Below, piece after piece: positions 35,300-47,564 of a DNA stretch of 64,000 nucleotides (within the stretch, counting starts at the first letter, position 1; each line of letters begins with the position of its first letter). The stretch covers positions 866,606-930,605 of the forward strand of contig JAKOGI010000107.1 of assembly GCA_029747015.1 (NCBI GenBank), given 5' to 3'. Position numbers and translations under genes: made by a program. The notes under the pieces were generated by a model. The model worked only from the letters and a program-made list of their open reading frames with translations, searched no databases and was not told the DNA's origin. Origin of the DNA: Carnegiea gigantea (lineage: Eukaryota > Streptophyta > Magnoliopsida > Caryophyllales > Cactaceae).

Positions 35300-36876
35300 C
35301 ACAAAATAAAAAAGGAAAGAATAAAAGAAAATAGTGGGAAGAAATAAATTATATCCAACAAAATAAAATAAAATAAATTAATAAAGCAAGTTCAATGAAT
35401 AAGATGGTGTAGTTTAAAGAAAGAAAATAAAGAGGGGGAAAACAGGGGGAAATTAAAGCGAGTGAATGGATGAGTGAGATGACGAACAAGGCTTGGACGG
35501 CTAGGCAAGATCCGTGAGATGAGCCAAAGACTAAGGATTTTTTTCTTTTAATTCATTCAAAATTGTTTTCACATTTAGGCGTCCAGGCTTAGGGTATTAA
35601 GTAAAGATTTTGTTCAAATTGCAAATTTGAACAAAAAGATTGCAAATTGATTGTCTAGTTATGGGTAATAATCCAACCACATAGATTACAAATTTGGATA
35701 AAACTTATTTCATATTTATTGTACCTTTGAAAACCCATTTTAATTCAAAGGTAACCTCATTTGATTTGTGTGCTTTGAAATAAAATGATTATTGGATCAA
35801 AAAAAATATTGAAATGTTTACTTTATTGGATATTTTTGAGCTAACGCTTCTAACATTGGGGAGTATCAAGTATCAACTATCCTACATGTTTCCATTATGG
35901 GTGGATTTGAGTCAAGTTCGAGCTTAATTGGCTAGGCTTGGCTTAACTCGCTAAACAACCGGCCCAAGTTCGAACACGAATCAAGTTTGATCAAATCAAG
36001 TTCAAGTTGAGTTTTGATTGAATCAGGTCTCATAAAGTCAAGTACGAGCTCAACCAAACCTTGACATACTATATATATATTTTTATATAATTCAAATATT
36101 CACATGATCAAATCAAAATATGTTTTGACTTTAAAGAATTTTAACGCTCAAAGATGGTTTAGTGATTGTTTTTATTGGACTTCTAATCATAAATTACTAA
36201 TGACACATAAAATGTGAATGTGAATCATCACAATTCAAAATAATTCCTTAAATGAAATGAAAATTAGTAGAGGTTGGTGTGGTTCTACGATAGCATAAAA
36301 TGGGGACTACAGGTTCTGAAGCCAGCACATGCTGCACGCTCCCTACGGAACCCGACACGTGAACTCCTTAACTTTTTGGGATGGGACGCCTAACCAAAAC
36401 CCGTAAGAATCCCCCCGCTACATACATATTTTTTTTAAGAAAAAAAAAGGAATTAGGCACTAATTACTACAATATTATGAGAATTCAATGGGGTTATTAT
36501 TAATCGAGCCCTCGCATTGGCAGTAAAAAAACTCTGTTTGGGATGCATTGGCAGTAAAATTTGAATACGTGTTTTTTAAATTTTAAAATTGCATCAATGT
36601 CTTATCATCAATTATTGATGAAAAATCTAAAAACTTTATATACTTGTATCTTATTTTTTTAAAATTTTCTAAGATTTGTTAATACTAATTAATTTCATAG
36701 GCTACATTAAAATTTAGAAACGTGCGCATAAAATTATTAATAGATTTTTAACTAATAAATGTCTAAAAAAACAATCCCTTAATATGCATTTTCTTCTTAT
36801 CAAGGGCATCAATTCCAATTAATATTATCCCATTATTTTCAAAGAATCATCTTGGCTCACTCCCAAAGTGTTAAAT
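35300..36876. other. AT-rich intergenic DNA, nothing recognised
   Basis: No gene or bounded repeat is supported. Around 35935-36060 a GTTCGAG/CAAGTTCGA-rich stretch suggests an old dispersed repeat. Confidence 0.45.
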
Positions 36877-37290
36877 CAGAACTGTTGAGTTTTAGGTACT
36901 ATGAGATTTGATACATTAATTTTTATGATCCTGATAGTTTTGAATTCATTTTTAAATACGCTCACTTATAAATTCCTTACAATTCGGTCCTGAATATACA
37001 AAAATACTCTTACTGTTATTCTTTATGTGTTTTTTTTTAAAAAAACCTCCAACACATCTCTTTCAAGTACTCACAATACCACCGCTAGACTATCCAACAG
37101 CGAAAAGATTGTTTTGAGGATTTTGCTTGAAAAGAACAAAAAAAAGGATAATAGTAAGGATATTTTTGTAATTTCAGGACTAAATTATAGAGAATTCATA
37201 ATCGACGATACTTAAAAATAAACTTAAAAATATTAGAGTCATAAAAATTAATGTATCAAATCTCAATACGCCTAAAAGTCAATAGTCCTG
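36877..37290. mobile_element. Foldback MITE with about 160-bp inverted repeats
   Basis: The left arm (36877-37030) and the complement of the right arm (37135-37290) share 'ACTRTTGASTTTTAGG', 'GAGATTTGATACATTAATTT', 'TTATGA' and 'AGTCCTGA', separated by about 100 bp. The same six bases TTAAAT lie at both outer ends (36871-36876 and 37291-37296). The arms end CAGAACTG and CAGGACTA. No coding region. The superfamily is uncertain: CAG ends suggest hAT but the duplication looks shorter than 8 bp. Confidence 0.75.
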
Positions 37291-37791
37291 TTAAATTATG
37301 ACCCTTACCCTCCTTTCATTTCATTGCCCCCTTCTATTTGGAATGAGGACCGTGTATGCCTGCCCTCAATATCCATGCTAATTATTCTAGCACTCAAAAC
37401 AAGGGTGATTCCCATATTTGTCCAAATTCCTTTATCATCCTTTTCCTAGCATTGTTTTGTGTTTATTATATTTTCTTTCTCATTCTTGCTTTTCTATGTT
37501 GGGTAGTCCCTTCTTACATTTAAAAAGAGTGTCTAGGAATTATAATGTCACAAAAACATTACGATTTTTGTTCCTATCTTGGTTTTGAAAAAGTTACATA
37601 TATAACAATATAAACATACATATTTCGAATCAAATTGATTCAAGTATTTAGTAGTATTTTGAAGGATTTTATAGATGATTGATATGTAAGACAATAATGT
37701 TCCAATTATATAAATTTAAATTCTAAACCAATGCTGATATATAAAATTGATAGTTTACCAACTTACCAACATGTTTTAGATATTAAGAAGG

Positions 37792-37792
<1 letters not shown>

Positions 37793-37859
<67 letters not shown>

Positions 37860-37864
37860 AGAAC

Positions 37865-37949
<85 letters not shown>
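37793..37949. repeat. Compound AT/GT microsatellite, left flank of the Tat element
   Basis: (AT)n, then (GT)n, then GAGAACATACATACATACAT, then a long (AT)n that runs directly into the 5' LTR. The other side of the element (52839-53055) has the same kind of sequence. Confidence 0.9.
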
Positions 37950-37954
<5 letters not shown>

Positions 37955-37955
37955 T

Positions 37956-38416
37956 TGGGAAAAATTCGATTTTTCCTAAGTGGGCCCATCCAAGCTAGAC
38001 CCATAAACAAGGCCTATACCCTGGATAATGGGCCCTAAGACGCAACCCTAGGGGCTCCTCCTAGGGCCCTTCTATGCTGAGACCGGCGGTCGACGAGGGT
38101 GTTCTAGGTAAAATTACTCTTCTATCCCTTTGCCTAAGGGACTATAAGTAGTCACTTACCCTCCTCAGGAAAAGGGTTGGCACTCGGATATACTAAACTC
38201 ATACTGCATTCTCTCTTTCTTTTGACCTGTAACTTGGATCTTGGGCTGGTTTGACTGTCGAAGAGGCGTCCCGGCCCACAACTCGGGGGTGCCTTTTTTA
38301 CAAGTTGGGCCACTTGGAGAAGAGGACGTTAGGTGTTGCACGTAAGCTGTCAGATAAACCCGTTCCTGCGTCCCATGTCATTATTAGCAATACCTCAGAA
38401 GAATATTTTGCAATCA
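37956..38416 (+). repeat. 5' LTR of the Tat element
   Basis: Starts TGGGAAAAATTCGATTT and ends GCAATCA. It matches the 3' LTR along its whole length. The TATA box position reads TATAAGTA (38143-38150), against TATAAATA in the 3' LTR, a likely loss of promoter strength. Confidence 0.9.
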
Positions 38417-38419
38417 GAT

Positions 38420-38437
38420 TGGAGCCGTTTGTGGGGA
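38420..38437 (+). other. Primer-binding site of the Tat element
   Basis: TGGAGCCGTTTGTGGGGA, starting 3 bp after the LTR. It resembles TGGCGCCGTTGCCGGGGA, the complement of the plant tRNA-Asp 3' end, in 14 of 18 positions. Confidence 0.55.
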
Positions 38438-38528
38438 AAGATTGGTAGTGATGGTGGTAAGCGAAGCAACATGAGTACGGACTCGTAAGGACAAAGCCCC
38501 CTTAGCCAATACCTCTGCGCCTCCAGAG

Positions 38529-40180
38529 GTGCAGGACACATCGCAGAGTTCGCGGGCAAATCCCCGATCAGCTAGCGCGACTCGTCTTGAGAGAGAAGCG
38601 TACGTCACAGTGGACGCTCTGAAAAACTTTATGTCCACCATGATGGACACTATCACCTGGCAGGTCTCAGAACAGGTTAAAAGGGCTATGGAGGTGGCTA
38701 ACTTGACTAGGCCGCTTCCTCACCTCGATTACATACCTACCCACGGGGGTGAGCCCTCCCACCGGCCGGAGCGGGTACCATCTCTCTGTTACCCAGAGCG
38801 GAAGCAAGAGGTATCTCGGTCGAACCGGAGCGGTCGGCCCTATATAGAGCAGCTAAGTCGACGTGCGTCAGCGAGACCCAGTGGCCGTCCCACGCAGGGG
38901 CAATGGCCAAATCAACAACTGCTTCCACTCCCTATGCAACCTATTGCAGGCGAACCACCTAGCTCGAGGAACAAGAACAGACTTCCAAGCCTTGGGGGGA
39001 TATCTCGGGCAGGCGACGGCTCAGCCCGGAACGCTGTACCCACCGTGACTGCACACGAAGCCCTCCGCGGGAGATCCGCGGTTAGGAGCCGCGCCGAGGG
39101 GACCGGTCCCCTGCAAGGGCTTCGAGGCACGGCAGGGAGAGGAAAAGTGCTTCTGTTGCTGAGGTGGAGCACAATCCTGAAACCCCCATCAAGGTGTCGG
39201 GAACGGCCGCTCGACCAACTGCTTCTCCCTTCTCCACCTCGTTCAGCGCGGAAATCACCAACGTTCCGTGCTACGAGAAAGTTAAGATGCCCACGGTAGA
39301 CCTTTACGATGGGACAATAGATCTCGAAGAGCATCTGGGGGTCCACAAGGCGCAGATGTATATGCAGGACGTAGACGATGATGCTTATTGCCGCTATTTT
39401 TCTGCTACCTTAAAGGGAGTGGCGCAATCATGGTTTAATGGTCTGCCTCCGAGAAGCGTTACTTGTTTTCAGGATCTGGCTGACAAATTTCTTAGCCAGT
39501 TCATCGCCAGTCGGAAGGAAAGGAGGAGTAGTATCCACCTGTTCAAAATTAAGCAAGGACCACAAGAGTCCCTCGCCGAATTTGTCAATCGCTTCCATCA
39601 GGAGGCCGTGCTGATTCCAAACCTGGAAGACGAGGTGGCTTACACCTCTTTCTTGAACAGTCTCAAGAGCGGCTGTTTCAAGTTCTCCTTGGCGGAACAG
39701 AAGGAGACCACGTTAGTCGAGGCCCTGAGGAAGGCCGCAGATTTCATTCGCGCCACAGAGATTTGTGCTGACAATTATGACGACCCGAAGAAGGCTGGGA
39801 TCCCGGGGCATAAGAATCTCAATCGTGGCAACAGGAATCCCGCCCCCCGAGAAATAAGACCGCTATTAGAGGCAATCGACCCTCGGTTTACTACCTATGC
39901 TAGAAGCATCCTCATGGAGGTCAGGGGACATTCCGTGCTCCGAAGACCGCCACCTATGACCGCACCCCCGAAGCCGCAGAATGCCAGGAAATATTATGAG
40001 TTTCACGAGCAGAGTGGACACACCACCACTGAGTGCTGAGAGCTGAATAAAGCCCTTTATGAATTAGCAGACAAGGGTCAGATCGATCGATTTTTGAAGA
40101 GAGGGCCCGATTCATTTGACGAGAACAGGAGCCCACACAACCCCAACCGCGAGATGAGGAGTGTTCGCCAGAAGTTGTGG
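38529..40180 (+). pseudogene. Tat element gag (broken)
   Basis: The N-terminal part is an open frame at 38529-39299. The conserved capsid-like retrotransposon gag domain is in another frame at 39164-40036 ('YFSATLKGVAQSWFNGLPP', 'FLSQFIASRKERR', 'LAEFVNRFHQEAVLIPNL'), so at least one shift lies near 39170-39290. A stop (TGA, 40037-40039) replaces what is normally Trp or Arg after the zinc-knuckle region. In that knuckle (YYEFHEQSGHTTTEC) the first Cys has become Tyr, so zinc binding would be lost. After the stop the frame continues with 'LYELADKGQIDRFLKRGP', a usual Tat gag tail. Confidence 0.85.
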
Positions 40181-40740
40181 CCACAATTGCTGGGGGTTAT
40201 GTAGAAGGAATGACCCGATCAGCTTGGAAAGCTCAACTCAGAAGTGCACAACAGGTACTTACCACTGAGCAAGGACCCCGCACAACGGTTCCCACAATGG
40301 TGTTTGCTGGGAAGGAAGCCCCGCAATTCGCCTTTCTACACAATGATCCCTTAGTCATTAAGATGAAGATAGCAAGTGCAACTGTATGGCGAATTTCGAT
40401 TGACACGGGTAGCTCTGTTGACATCATAACCTGAGACTGCTTGAAGAAACACAAGCATCCTAGACGTGACATCGTCCCCTTAGTGTGCTCCATCTTGGGC
40501 TTCGGCGGCCAGGAGGTGAATCCCATTGAGATGATCCGTCTCCCTCTACGCTTTGGCGATAGGCTCAAATTTAAGAATCTAGAGGTTGACTTCTTGGTCG
40601 TTGATGTGCCCACGGCCTACAATGTGATCCTAGGACGTCCAACCCTCCACAAGGTGAAAGTCGTCATCGCCCCATACCTCATCCAACTCCAATCAGCATC
40701 AGTGAAATACATGGGGACCAACAAACGGCCGGGGAGTGTT
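40177..40740 (+). pseudogene. Tat element aspartic protease region
   Basis: Contains the active-site motif ISIDTGSSVDII just before a TGA at 40432-40434 (normally Trp). It then continues in the same frame with 'LGFGGQEVNPIEMIRLPLRF' and 'AYNVILGRPTLHK', the usual flap and C-terminal motifs of Tat proteases. The frame is lost near 40740 before the RT. Confidence 0.85.
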
Positions 40741-40742
40741 AC

Positions 40743-42350
40743 TTGGTGAGCATCAGACCCCTGGTAGGACGAACGAAGGAGCATGGGCCTAATGGGTTGT
40801 CCCAGGTGGAGAAGCGTGCAAGGACTGGACCAGCCACCATGGTCCCAGAAGCATTGGTCATCCACACCCTCACCTTGGCAGAACTCTCACGGCCTCGACT
40901 AGAGGCCGCAGGTGATGTGGAGCAAGTTTCACTTGAAGAGGAATGGCTTGAGCACATAGTTCAGCTAGGTTAAGATATCACGGCCCTCAATTAGCAATCA
41001 TTGCTTTCCCTCTTACAGAAGTATAAAGATATCTTCGCGTTTGGACCTGTGAAAATGCCCGGTATCGCCCCAACTGTTATGGAATAGTGGCTGAACATGG
41101 ACCCTCAGCATAGGCCGATCATCTAAAAAAAGGACCATATGGGCCCAGAGAGAGCGGCTGCTGCTAATGCTGAAGTATAGAAGTTGCTAGAAGTTGAGTT
41201 CATTCGAGAATGCCAATACCCCGAATGGATCTCGAATGTGGTGTTAGTGAAGAAACCCAACGGTACTTGGAGAATATGCATGGATTTCACGGATTTGAAC
41301 AAGGCCTGTCCAAAGGATAGCTACCCGTTGTCGAAAATTGACAAGTTGGTGGACGCCACGGCCAGACATGCCTTTTTGAGTTTCGTGGACACTTTCTCCA
41401 GGTACCACCAGATACCCCTCTGCCCGAAAGATTAGGAAAAGACTGCGTTCATCACAGACCGCGGCCTCCACTGTTATGAGATGATGCCCTTTGGATTAAA
41501 GAATGCAGGGGCCACTTACTAGCGCTTGGTTAACAAATTATTCGAACTCCTCATTGGCAAGACCATGAAAGTCTACGTCGACGACATGATAGCAAAAAGC
41601 AAGATCGATGGGATCATGGCCATGATTTGAGGAAGACGTTTGATATACTACGGGCCTTCAGCATGAAGCTTAGCCCCAAGAAGTGCGTATTTGGGGTACG
41701 GTCGGGCAAGTTCCTCGGCTTCATGATCAACAACCGCGGAATCGAGGCTAACCCGGACAAGATTCAGGCCGTCCTCGACATGAAGCCTCCACGGAGTGTA
41801 AGAGAAGTGCAACGCCTAACCGGCTGCATAGCCGCCTTGGGCCGATTTATGTCCTGGTCCACAGATAAGTGCTAACTGTTCTCCCGCATCTTACGACAGC
41901 AGGCCAACTTTAGTTGGGACCAGCAGGCTGACGAGGCTTTCCAAGCCTTGAAGACCTACCTATCTCAGCTACCCAAAATCCCCAGCCCCGTGGAAGGGCA
42001 AATTTGGGTCCTGTATTTGGCTTTTTCAGAGCACGCAGTCAGCGCTGCTCTCATAGTGGAAAGGGCAAGGGAGCAGATCCCGGTGTACTACGTAAGTTAT
42101 GATTTGGCGGGGGCGGAAGTGAACTATCCTCTTATAGAGAAGTTTGCCTATCCCTCAGTGATGGCCAGTTGGAAGCTGAGGCCTTCCTTTGAGGCTCACA
42201 AGATCCTGGTCCTAGCCGATCAGTCCTTGAAGAACATCCTTCAGAAGTTAGATGCCTCAGGGCGGCTCTTGAAATGGGCCGTCAAACTATCACGCTATGA
42301 CTTGGCCTTTGAACCACAGCGGGCCATCAAAGCCCAGGCGTTAGCCGACT
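40743..42350 (+). pseudogene. Tat element reverse transcriptase and RNase H
   Basis: RT blocks are visible in order: 'GTWRICMDFTDLNKACPKDS', 'FLSFVDTFSRYHQIPLC', 'MMPFGLKNAGATY', and the catalytic YVDDM at about 41576. The connecting 'LSPKKCVFGVRSGKFLGFMI' and an RNase H segment ('LYLAFSEHAVSAALI', normally with Asp at the start) follow. Stops include 41433-41435 and 41520-41522 (TAG for Gln), and a frameshift lies at about 41625. Confidence 0.9.
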
Positions 42351-42389
42351 TTTTGGCCGAGAATACAATGACAGCTGAGGAGGGTGACT

Positions 42390-42700
42390 TGCACCAGCGG
42401 CCCTGGAACCTGTACATGGATGGCTCGTCCACCAAGGACGGGAGTGAGGTCGACCTCATCATTGAAAGTCCCGTCGGGGCACAGTACGAGCAAGTTTTGA
42501 AGTTCATGTTCAAGGCATCCAATAATGAAGCAGAACACAAAGCCCTCATCGCGGGAATAGAGCTATGTTAGACCGTGGAGGAGGATTCTGTCCAAGCCTT
42601 CTCTGACTCCTAGTTAGTCGTCAGCCAGCTCAACGACGCATATAAAGTAAAGGATGACACTATGGCCGCATATGTTCGGCGGGTACAGGACGAGTTAGTT
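42390..42700 (+). pseudogene. Tat element second (archaeal-type) RNase H
   Basis: 'WNLYMDGSSTKDGSEVDLII' and 'FKASNNEAEHKALIAGIELC' are the D-G-S and N-N-E-A-E core motifs of the extra RNase H that marks Tat elements. TAG stops at 42569-42571 and 42611-42613 both sit where Gln is usual. Confidence 0.88.
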
Positions 42701-43029
42701 ACTAAAACACTTTGCAATCACACACATCCCTCGCTCAGAGAACCGACAGGCTAATGCCCTGTCTAAACCGACAAGCTCATCTGATGACGGGAAGCCCAAA
42801 CACATTCTGTAGGAGACCCTGACGGAGAGGAGCATCGACCTACATGAAGTGTTGTGGTTAGACAGTAGCTTGAAATGGATGGATCCTATCCGCACGTACC
42901 TCACCGACGGTACCCTTCCCCCAGATCCCAACGAAGCGGATAGAGTGAAAAAGAGGTCAAACTAGTTTATCCTATACAAGGGGATCTTATACAAGAGATC
43001 TTTCGCCTGGCCTGTCCTACGCTCAGAAG

Positions 43030-44098
43030 GCGGGAAAAAGATACTGAAAGAGCTTCACGAAGGCGTTTACAGTACACATGCTGGAGGCCGCGCCCTAGTT
43101 GTTAGGGCCATTCGAACTGGCTACTACTGGCCCAGTTTGCGGAAGGATGCAATGACACTAGTGCGGACCTGTGACAAATGCCAAAAGTTTTCCCCCATCC
43201 TGCGAGTACCCTCCACCCCCATGACGCCAATCGTCAGCCCCCTACCGTTCGCCACATAGGGAATGGATATCCTCGACCCTTTCCCCAAAGCTACGGGGCA
43301 GCGTAAGTACATTTTTGTGGTGGTCGACTACTTTACCAAATGGATAGAGGCCAAGGCCGTAGCCTCTATAACCACCGTTGAGGTGCGAAGGTTCATTTGG
43401 CGGAACATCATCACCAGCTTCGGTATCCCTCGTGCCATCATATTTGATAACGGCAGGCAGTTCGACACCAGTAGGCTCACGAACTATCTCAGCAGCTTAG
43501 GCTGCCGAGCTCGGTTCACCGCTATGGCTCATCCTCAGACTAACGGCCAAGCCCAGGCGGCCAACTAGTCTATCCTCCATGGCCTATAGAAGAAACTCGA
43601 TGACGCAAAGGGCAAATGGGTGGAGGAACTACACGACATCCTGTGGTCTCTCCGTACTACTGAGAAAACCGCTACTGGCGAAATCCCTTTCAGGTCAGCT
43701 TATGGGTCCGAGGCTATTCTACCTGTGAAGGTCACCCTCCAAACTTATCGGTTGACAACTTTCTAAGAAGAGTTGAACAATGCAGCGCTCCAAGAAGCTC
43801 TCGAGCTCCTTCCCTCCCTCCGCGGCGACGCTCTCCTTCGAGAGGCCCTCTATAAACTCCGTATCGCATGCCTGCACAATTGCTCAGTGCGATTGCAACC
43901 AATTCATATGGGCAACTTCGTTCTCCGACACATGGAGGCCGTAGCTCGTGCGAGGGAACATGGAAAACTCACTGCTAATTGGGAAGGTCCATACAAGGTT
44001 GCTTCTCAAGTCTGTCCCAGAACGTATCGCCTCCAGACCATTAGCAGCTCTCCCATACCACGAACCTAGCATTCCAGCAACCTGAGCAAGTACTATAC
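43030..44098 (+). pseudogene. Tat element integrase
   Basis: The zinc-binding end is visible as 'TCDKCQKF' (about 43170). The catalytic core has 'MDILDPFPKATGQ', 'VVVDYFTKWIEA', 'GIPRAIIFDNGRQF' and 'AHPQTNGQAQAAN', with the final Glu in 'VEELHDILWSLRTT'. The C-terminal part ends 'GPYKVASQVCPRTYRL'. Stops at 43257-43259, 43566-43568, 43587-43589 and near 43764 break it. Confidence 0.88.
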
Positions 44099-44211
44099 TT
44101 AGGCTCATGTTTTTCGTTTTCCTCCAACAGACATGTATTCCTTTAGTACAAGTAACAAAATCAGAAGCCCACAGCGGCCACGTTTGCACTCATCCGCACC
44201 CTCTTTTTTTC

Positions 44212-44868
44212 TAAGCACGGTCTTATAGCCGGTCATTACACTGTTAGCCCCAATGGGGGTAAGGGTCTCTAAGCACGACCTTATAGCCGGTCGCTACACT
44301 CTTGGCCCCAATTGGGGCTAAGGGTCCCTAAACACGACCTTATAGTCGGTTGCTACGCTCTTGGCCCAATGGGAGCTAAGGGTCCCTAAGCATGGCCTTA
44401 TGGCCGGTCGCTATAATCTTAGCCTTAATGGGGGCTAAGGGTCCCTGATCACGGTCTGACGGTCGGTCGCTATACTCTTAGCCCCAATATGGGCTAAGGG
44501 TTCCTGAGCATGGCCTTGTGGTCGGTCGCTATACTCTTAGACCCAATGGGAGCTAAGGGTCTCTGAGCACGGCCTTACGGCCGGTCGCTACACTCTTAGA
44601 GGGTCCCTAAGCACGGCCTTATGGTCGGTCGCTACACTCTTGGCCTCAATGAGGGCTAAGGGTCCCTGAGCATGGCCTTATGGCCAGTCGCCATGCCCCA
44701 ATAGAGGCTAAGGGTCCCTAAGCATGGCCTTATGGTCGGTCGCCACAATCTTACCCCCAATGGGGGCTAAAGGTCCCTAAACATGGCCTCATAGCCATTC
44801 GCTACACTCTTAGCCCTAATGGGGGCTAAGGGTCCATAACCACGGCCTCTTGGCCAATCACAAGACGA
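44212..44868. repeat. Hairpin repeat array 1 (about 12 units of ~59 bp)
   Basis: Direct repeats with a regular 59-bp step from 44229 to 44581, then some shorter units. Each has CACGGCCTTATGGCCGGTCG, then CTACACTCTTAG, then a hairpin of the form TTAGCCCCAATGGGGGCTAA (8-bp stem, 4-base loop), then GGGTCCCTGAG. A second small palindrome, GGCCTTATGGCC, lies in most units. No open frame spans it. It starts about 115 bp after the integrase end. Confidence 0.9.
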
Positions 44869-45117
44869 GTTACATATTCCTCAGCCAAACGACACATCAC
44901 TTCTTCTTTCGCGTAGGGGTTGCTACCCTACAGCATATGAAGAACGAAAACACAAGCTAAAATGAAAGAGCAAGTATGAAGCAGAAGAGCGATCAACAGA
45001 AGAAGCTGGTTACCAGAAATGAACATTTTTCACTAATGAAGTACGAGCACAATCTCTAATTAAAAAAAAAAAGAGGATGAGGAAGAAAGAAGAAAGAACA
45101 AGGGGAAAAGAGGGAGG

Positions 45118-47564
45118 TTACACATCGGGCTCTCCACTATCCTCATGACCATCCTCTTCAGAAGCCTCGGCTTCAGAATCTAAGGGGTTAGTTGCCTCAT
45201 CCCCTACAGCCTCACCCTCGCTAGGAGGAGGAATGAATTCCACCTCCTCAGGGTTTCGGCCTTCGTTCCCGCCGGTGCTCGTCTACGTAATGGAGGTAGG
45301 CCTCGAAATAGCCATCCTCCTGAAATTCCTGAGCCAAAGTCACCAAGACTTTGTATAAATACCCCAAGGTATCGGCATGGCCTTGTTGACAGCCTTGCTC
45401 TTTGGCTTGAGCCACCCTTTCAGCCCCCGCAGTTGCTTCAATCTTGGCCTTTGTGAGCGCCTCCTCTAGTTGATGCTGCAAGTCTTTCTTCTCGGCCTCT
45501 TGGGCCTCCTGATCATCCTTCAGCTTTTTCCAGCGCCGCTGGTATCTGGTTGCAAGCCCCTCCAGCCTTCGGCACTCCGCTGCGGCTCTCACCCCCTGAG
45601 GGAATGCTTCGGCCATTGTCACCTCCTCCTCGGTGATCCTGAGGGAATCTGAGGTGCCCGAGGTCGCCAAGTCCCACGACTTCATTAAGTCCTGAACAAG
45701 TGAAAACTTAGCCGCGGGATCCGCCTTGATAAAATTAATGGATGGCCGCTGGGCCCTCAGGAGAGAACTGCCGACGGCTTTAGAAGCAGCCCCCACGATC
45801 TTAGAGGGGGCAGTTTGTTCCTAGAGACCGGGGGTTCGATCCCCAGTTGACCGACTTCCAGATTGCCGAGGGGCAGATCGTGCGGCTCCTGCTTCCCCTG
45901 CATGGGTAGGGGCGGATGCCGCGGTCTCATTAGGGCAGCCCTCAGTTCATTGGCCCTTGCGGATCGGTAAGCTGATGGCAGGCTTCTTTCTACGCGGTGC
46001 TAGAAGGGGTGCCTGCGGTCAAAATAACTTAGTCAGATTATCCCAAACCAGGGATCACGAGGAAAGGGGGCGAATAGGGTTCTAAAGTGCACCTTCTTGG
46101 CTTGTTGATTGATGAGGCGTTGCCTCTCCCCTTCTCGACGGCGCTCGGCATCGGCTGCCACTTGCTCCGGAGTGACGTCCTCGGTCTCAAAGACCGTCAG
46201 CCTCGCCCTTTGCTTGCTCTACATAAAATAAAAGGGAAGTCAGGTCACAACCAAACAGAAAAGCTGACTAACATTGGGACGACCAATACCGTTAGAAAAA
46301 TTTTTAAGGATCAAAAGGGCCACCGCGGCAAGGAAGAAGTGATTCCTAAAAAACATCAACTTAGGGAGCTAATTCAAAGGTTCCCTATCACTAGACTTGC
46401 TTTTCCTCTTCTCAGGGCTCTTCACGGATTCTATCGCCTGAGCCATAAACTTGGGGATGGGCCGGGGCTTATCGTCTTCCTGTATGTTGAATTAGAAATA
46501 ACGAGCCGTTTTTCTTTCCTTGGCCGTGGGCTCTCCAAAGGGGTTCCTAACAGGCTTACCCTCGTTCTAGCCAGGAACCTTCCCCCACCTGACTCTCGAC
46601 GGACAAAGAGGAAGTCATATTTCCAATACTTCACCTTTGACTTCTTCTCGATGGCCATCATAAATCCCAGCCTGTTGTTAAAACAATATCATCCCAAGTC
46701 CCCCGTCTCCTATGGGGTCTTCTGGACGGTATGCATGAGACTAAACGCTCGTGTTGAGCAGGTAAGACTGTGCAGTTTGCAAGTAGCGATGAAAGAACAA
46801 ATGTTGTGCCATGATGTGGGCATAACCTGCGCGGGTGCCAGTTCATACTCGTTCAAAATCTCTTCAATTACCGGGTGAAGAAGAAATCGGAGACCGTAGT
46901 TGAGAGTCGCGCGATAAACAGCTATACATTTGGCGGGCGGCTCATTCACGGTGGCGTCCGCCTTAGGGATTACAAAGGTGTACCCAGCAGGCAGGAGGTA
47001 TTGCTCCTCGCGGGCCATCCTTTTTAGTGTAGGCACGATCTTGGGGTAGGGAAAGTAACTGCCCGGATCGTCCTACGGGTCCAAGCGGGTTAAGGCCCCC
47101 GGGAATTCTGGTCCCTCCGCAACAATCTTCGGAGCTAGTCTCACGGGCGAACGACCTTTTCTCTTAAGTACCGACTTACCTAGAGCCGAATGCCCTTCGT
47201 GGGGCGAGGAGCTAGTCGACACCACCTCCGAGGATGAACACCTCAATGAGCTGTCAGAAGAGGAGGAGGAGGTTTCCCCTAAGGTAGAACTAGTACTAGT
47301 GGAGGCCACTTTGGCCCTAGATTTTGATGAGCTTGGGGCAGAATGGGGATTACCTTGTGTACTCTCGGCCAACAACTCATCTGAAGACCTGATGCGAGGG
47401 GTAGACTTGGTTTTTGCCATTCTTCGTACCTGAAAATCAGTCATATAGTCAGCTATGATGATATCCCATGGATATGAGACCTCTACCTCAGAACTAAGGA
47501 TGCTAGGGGTGGAGGAGTACTCGCAGCTACACCACGAAGGAGTGTCTGTTTCAAAAATAGGCAT
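45118..47564 (-). pseudogene. Antisense accessory gene of the Tat element ('putative gypsy type transposon' domain), broken
   Basis: The minus-strand frame from 47564 (or from the in-frame ATG at 47420, MAKTKSTPR) runs through a Ser-rich N-terminus. A domain follows with 'EEQYLLPAGYTFVIPKADAT', 'AVYRATLNYGLRFLLHPVIE' and 'YWKYDFLFV', the layout of the plant 'putative gypsy type transposon' family (Pfam PF04195 from memory) found antisense in Tat elements. In-frame stops at 47073-47075 and 46710-46712 and a TGA near 46690 look like CAG or TGG changed by transition. After a damaged or intron-containing stretch (46430-45800), a C-terminal part (45796-45248) is strongly coiled-coil. After a shift it ends in an acidic tail (stop at 45118-45120). 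Function unknown. Confidence 0.75.

Noticed and set aside
37731..38038. Open frames of I/Y, C/V and H/T repeats
   Set aside because: Simple translation of AT/GT/AC microsatellite; same for frames at 52678-53070.
38414..39346. Minus-strand open frames opposite Tat gag
   Set aside because: Shadows of the GC-rich gag frame with Arg/Ser-rich composition and no motifs.
45822..45846. GGTTCGATCC within GGGGGTTCGATCCCC, a perfect tRNA B-box/T-arm look
   Set aside because: No A box, acceptor stem or anticodon arm at the proper distance; it lies within the antisense accessory gene and is most simply coincidence.
46087..46878. 263-residue plus-strand open frame in the Tat element
   Set aside because: It is the complement of the antisense gene, whose strand shows the recognisable domain; the plus frame shows none.
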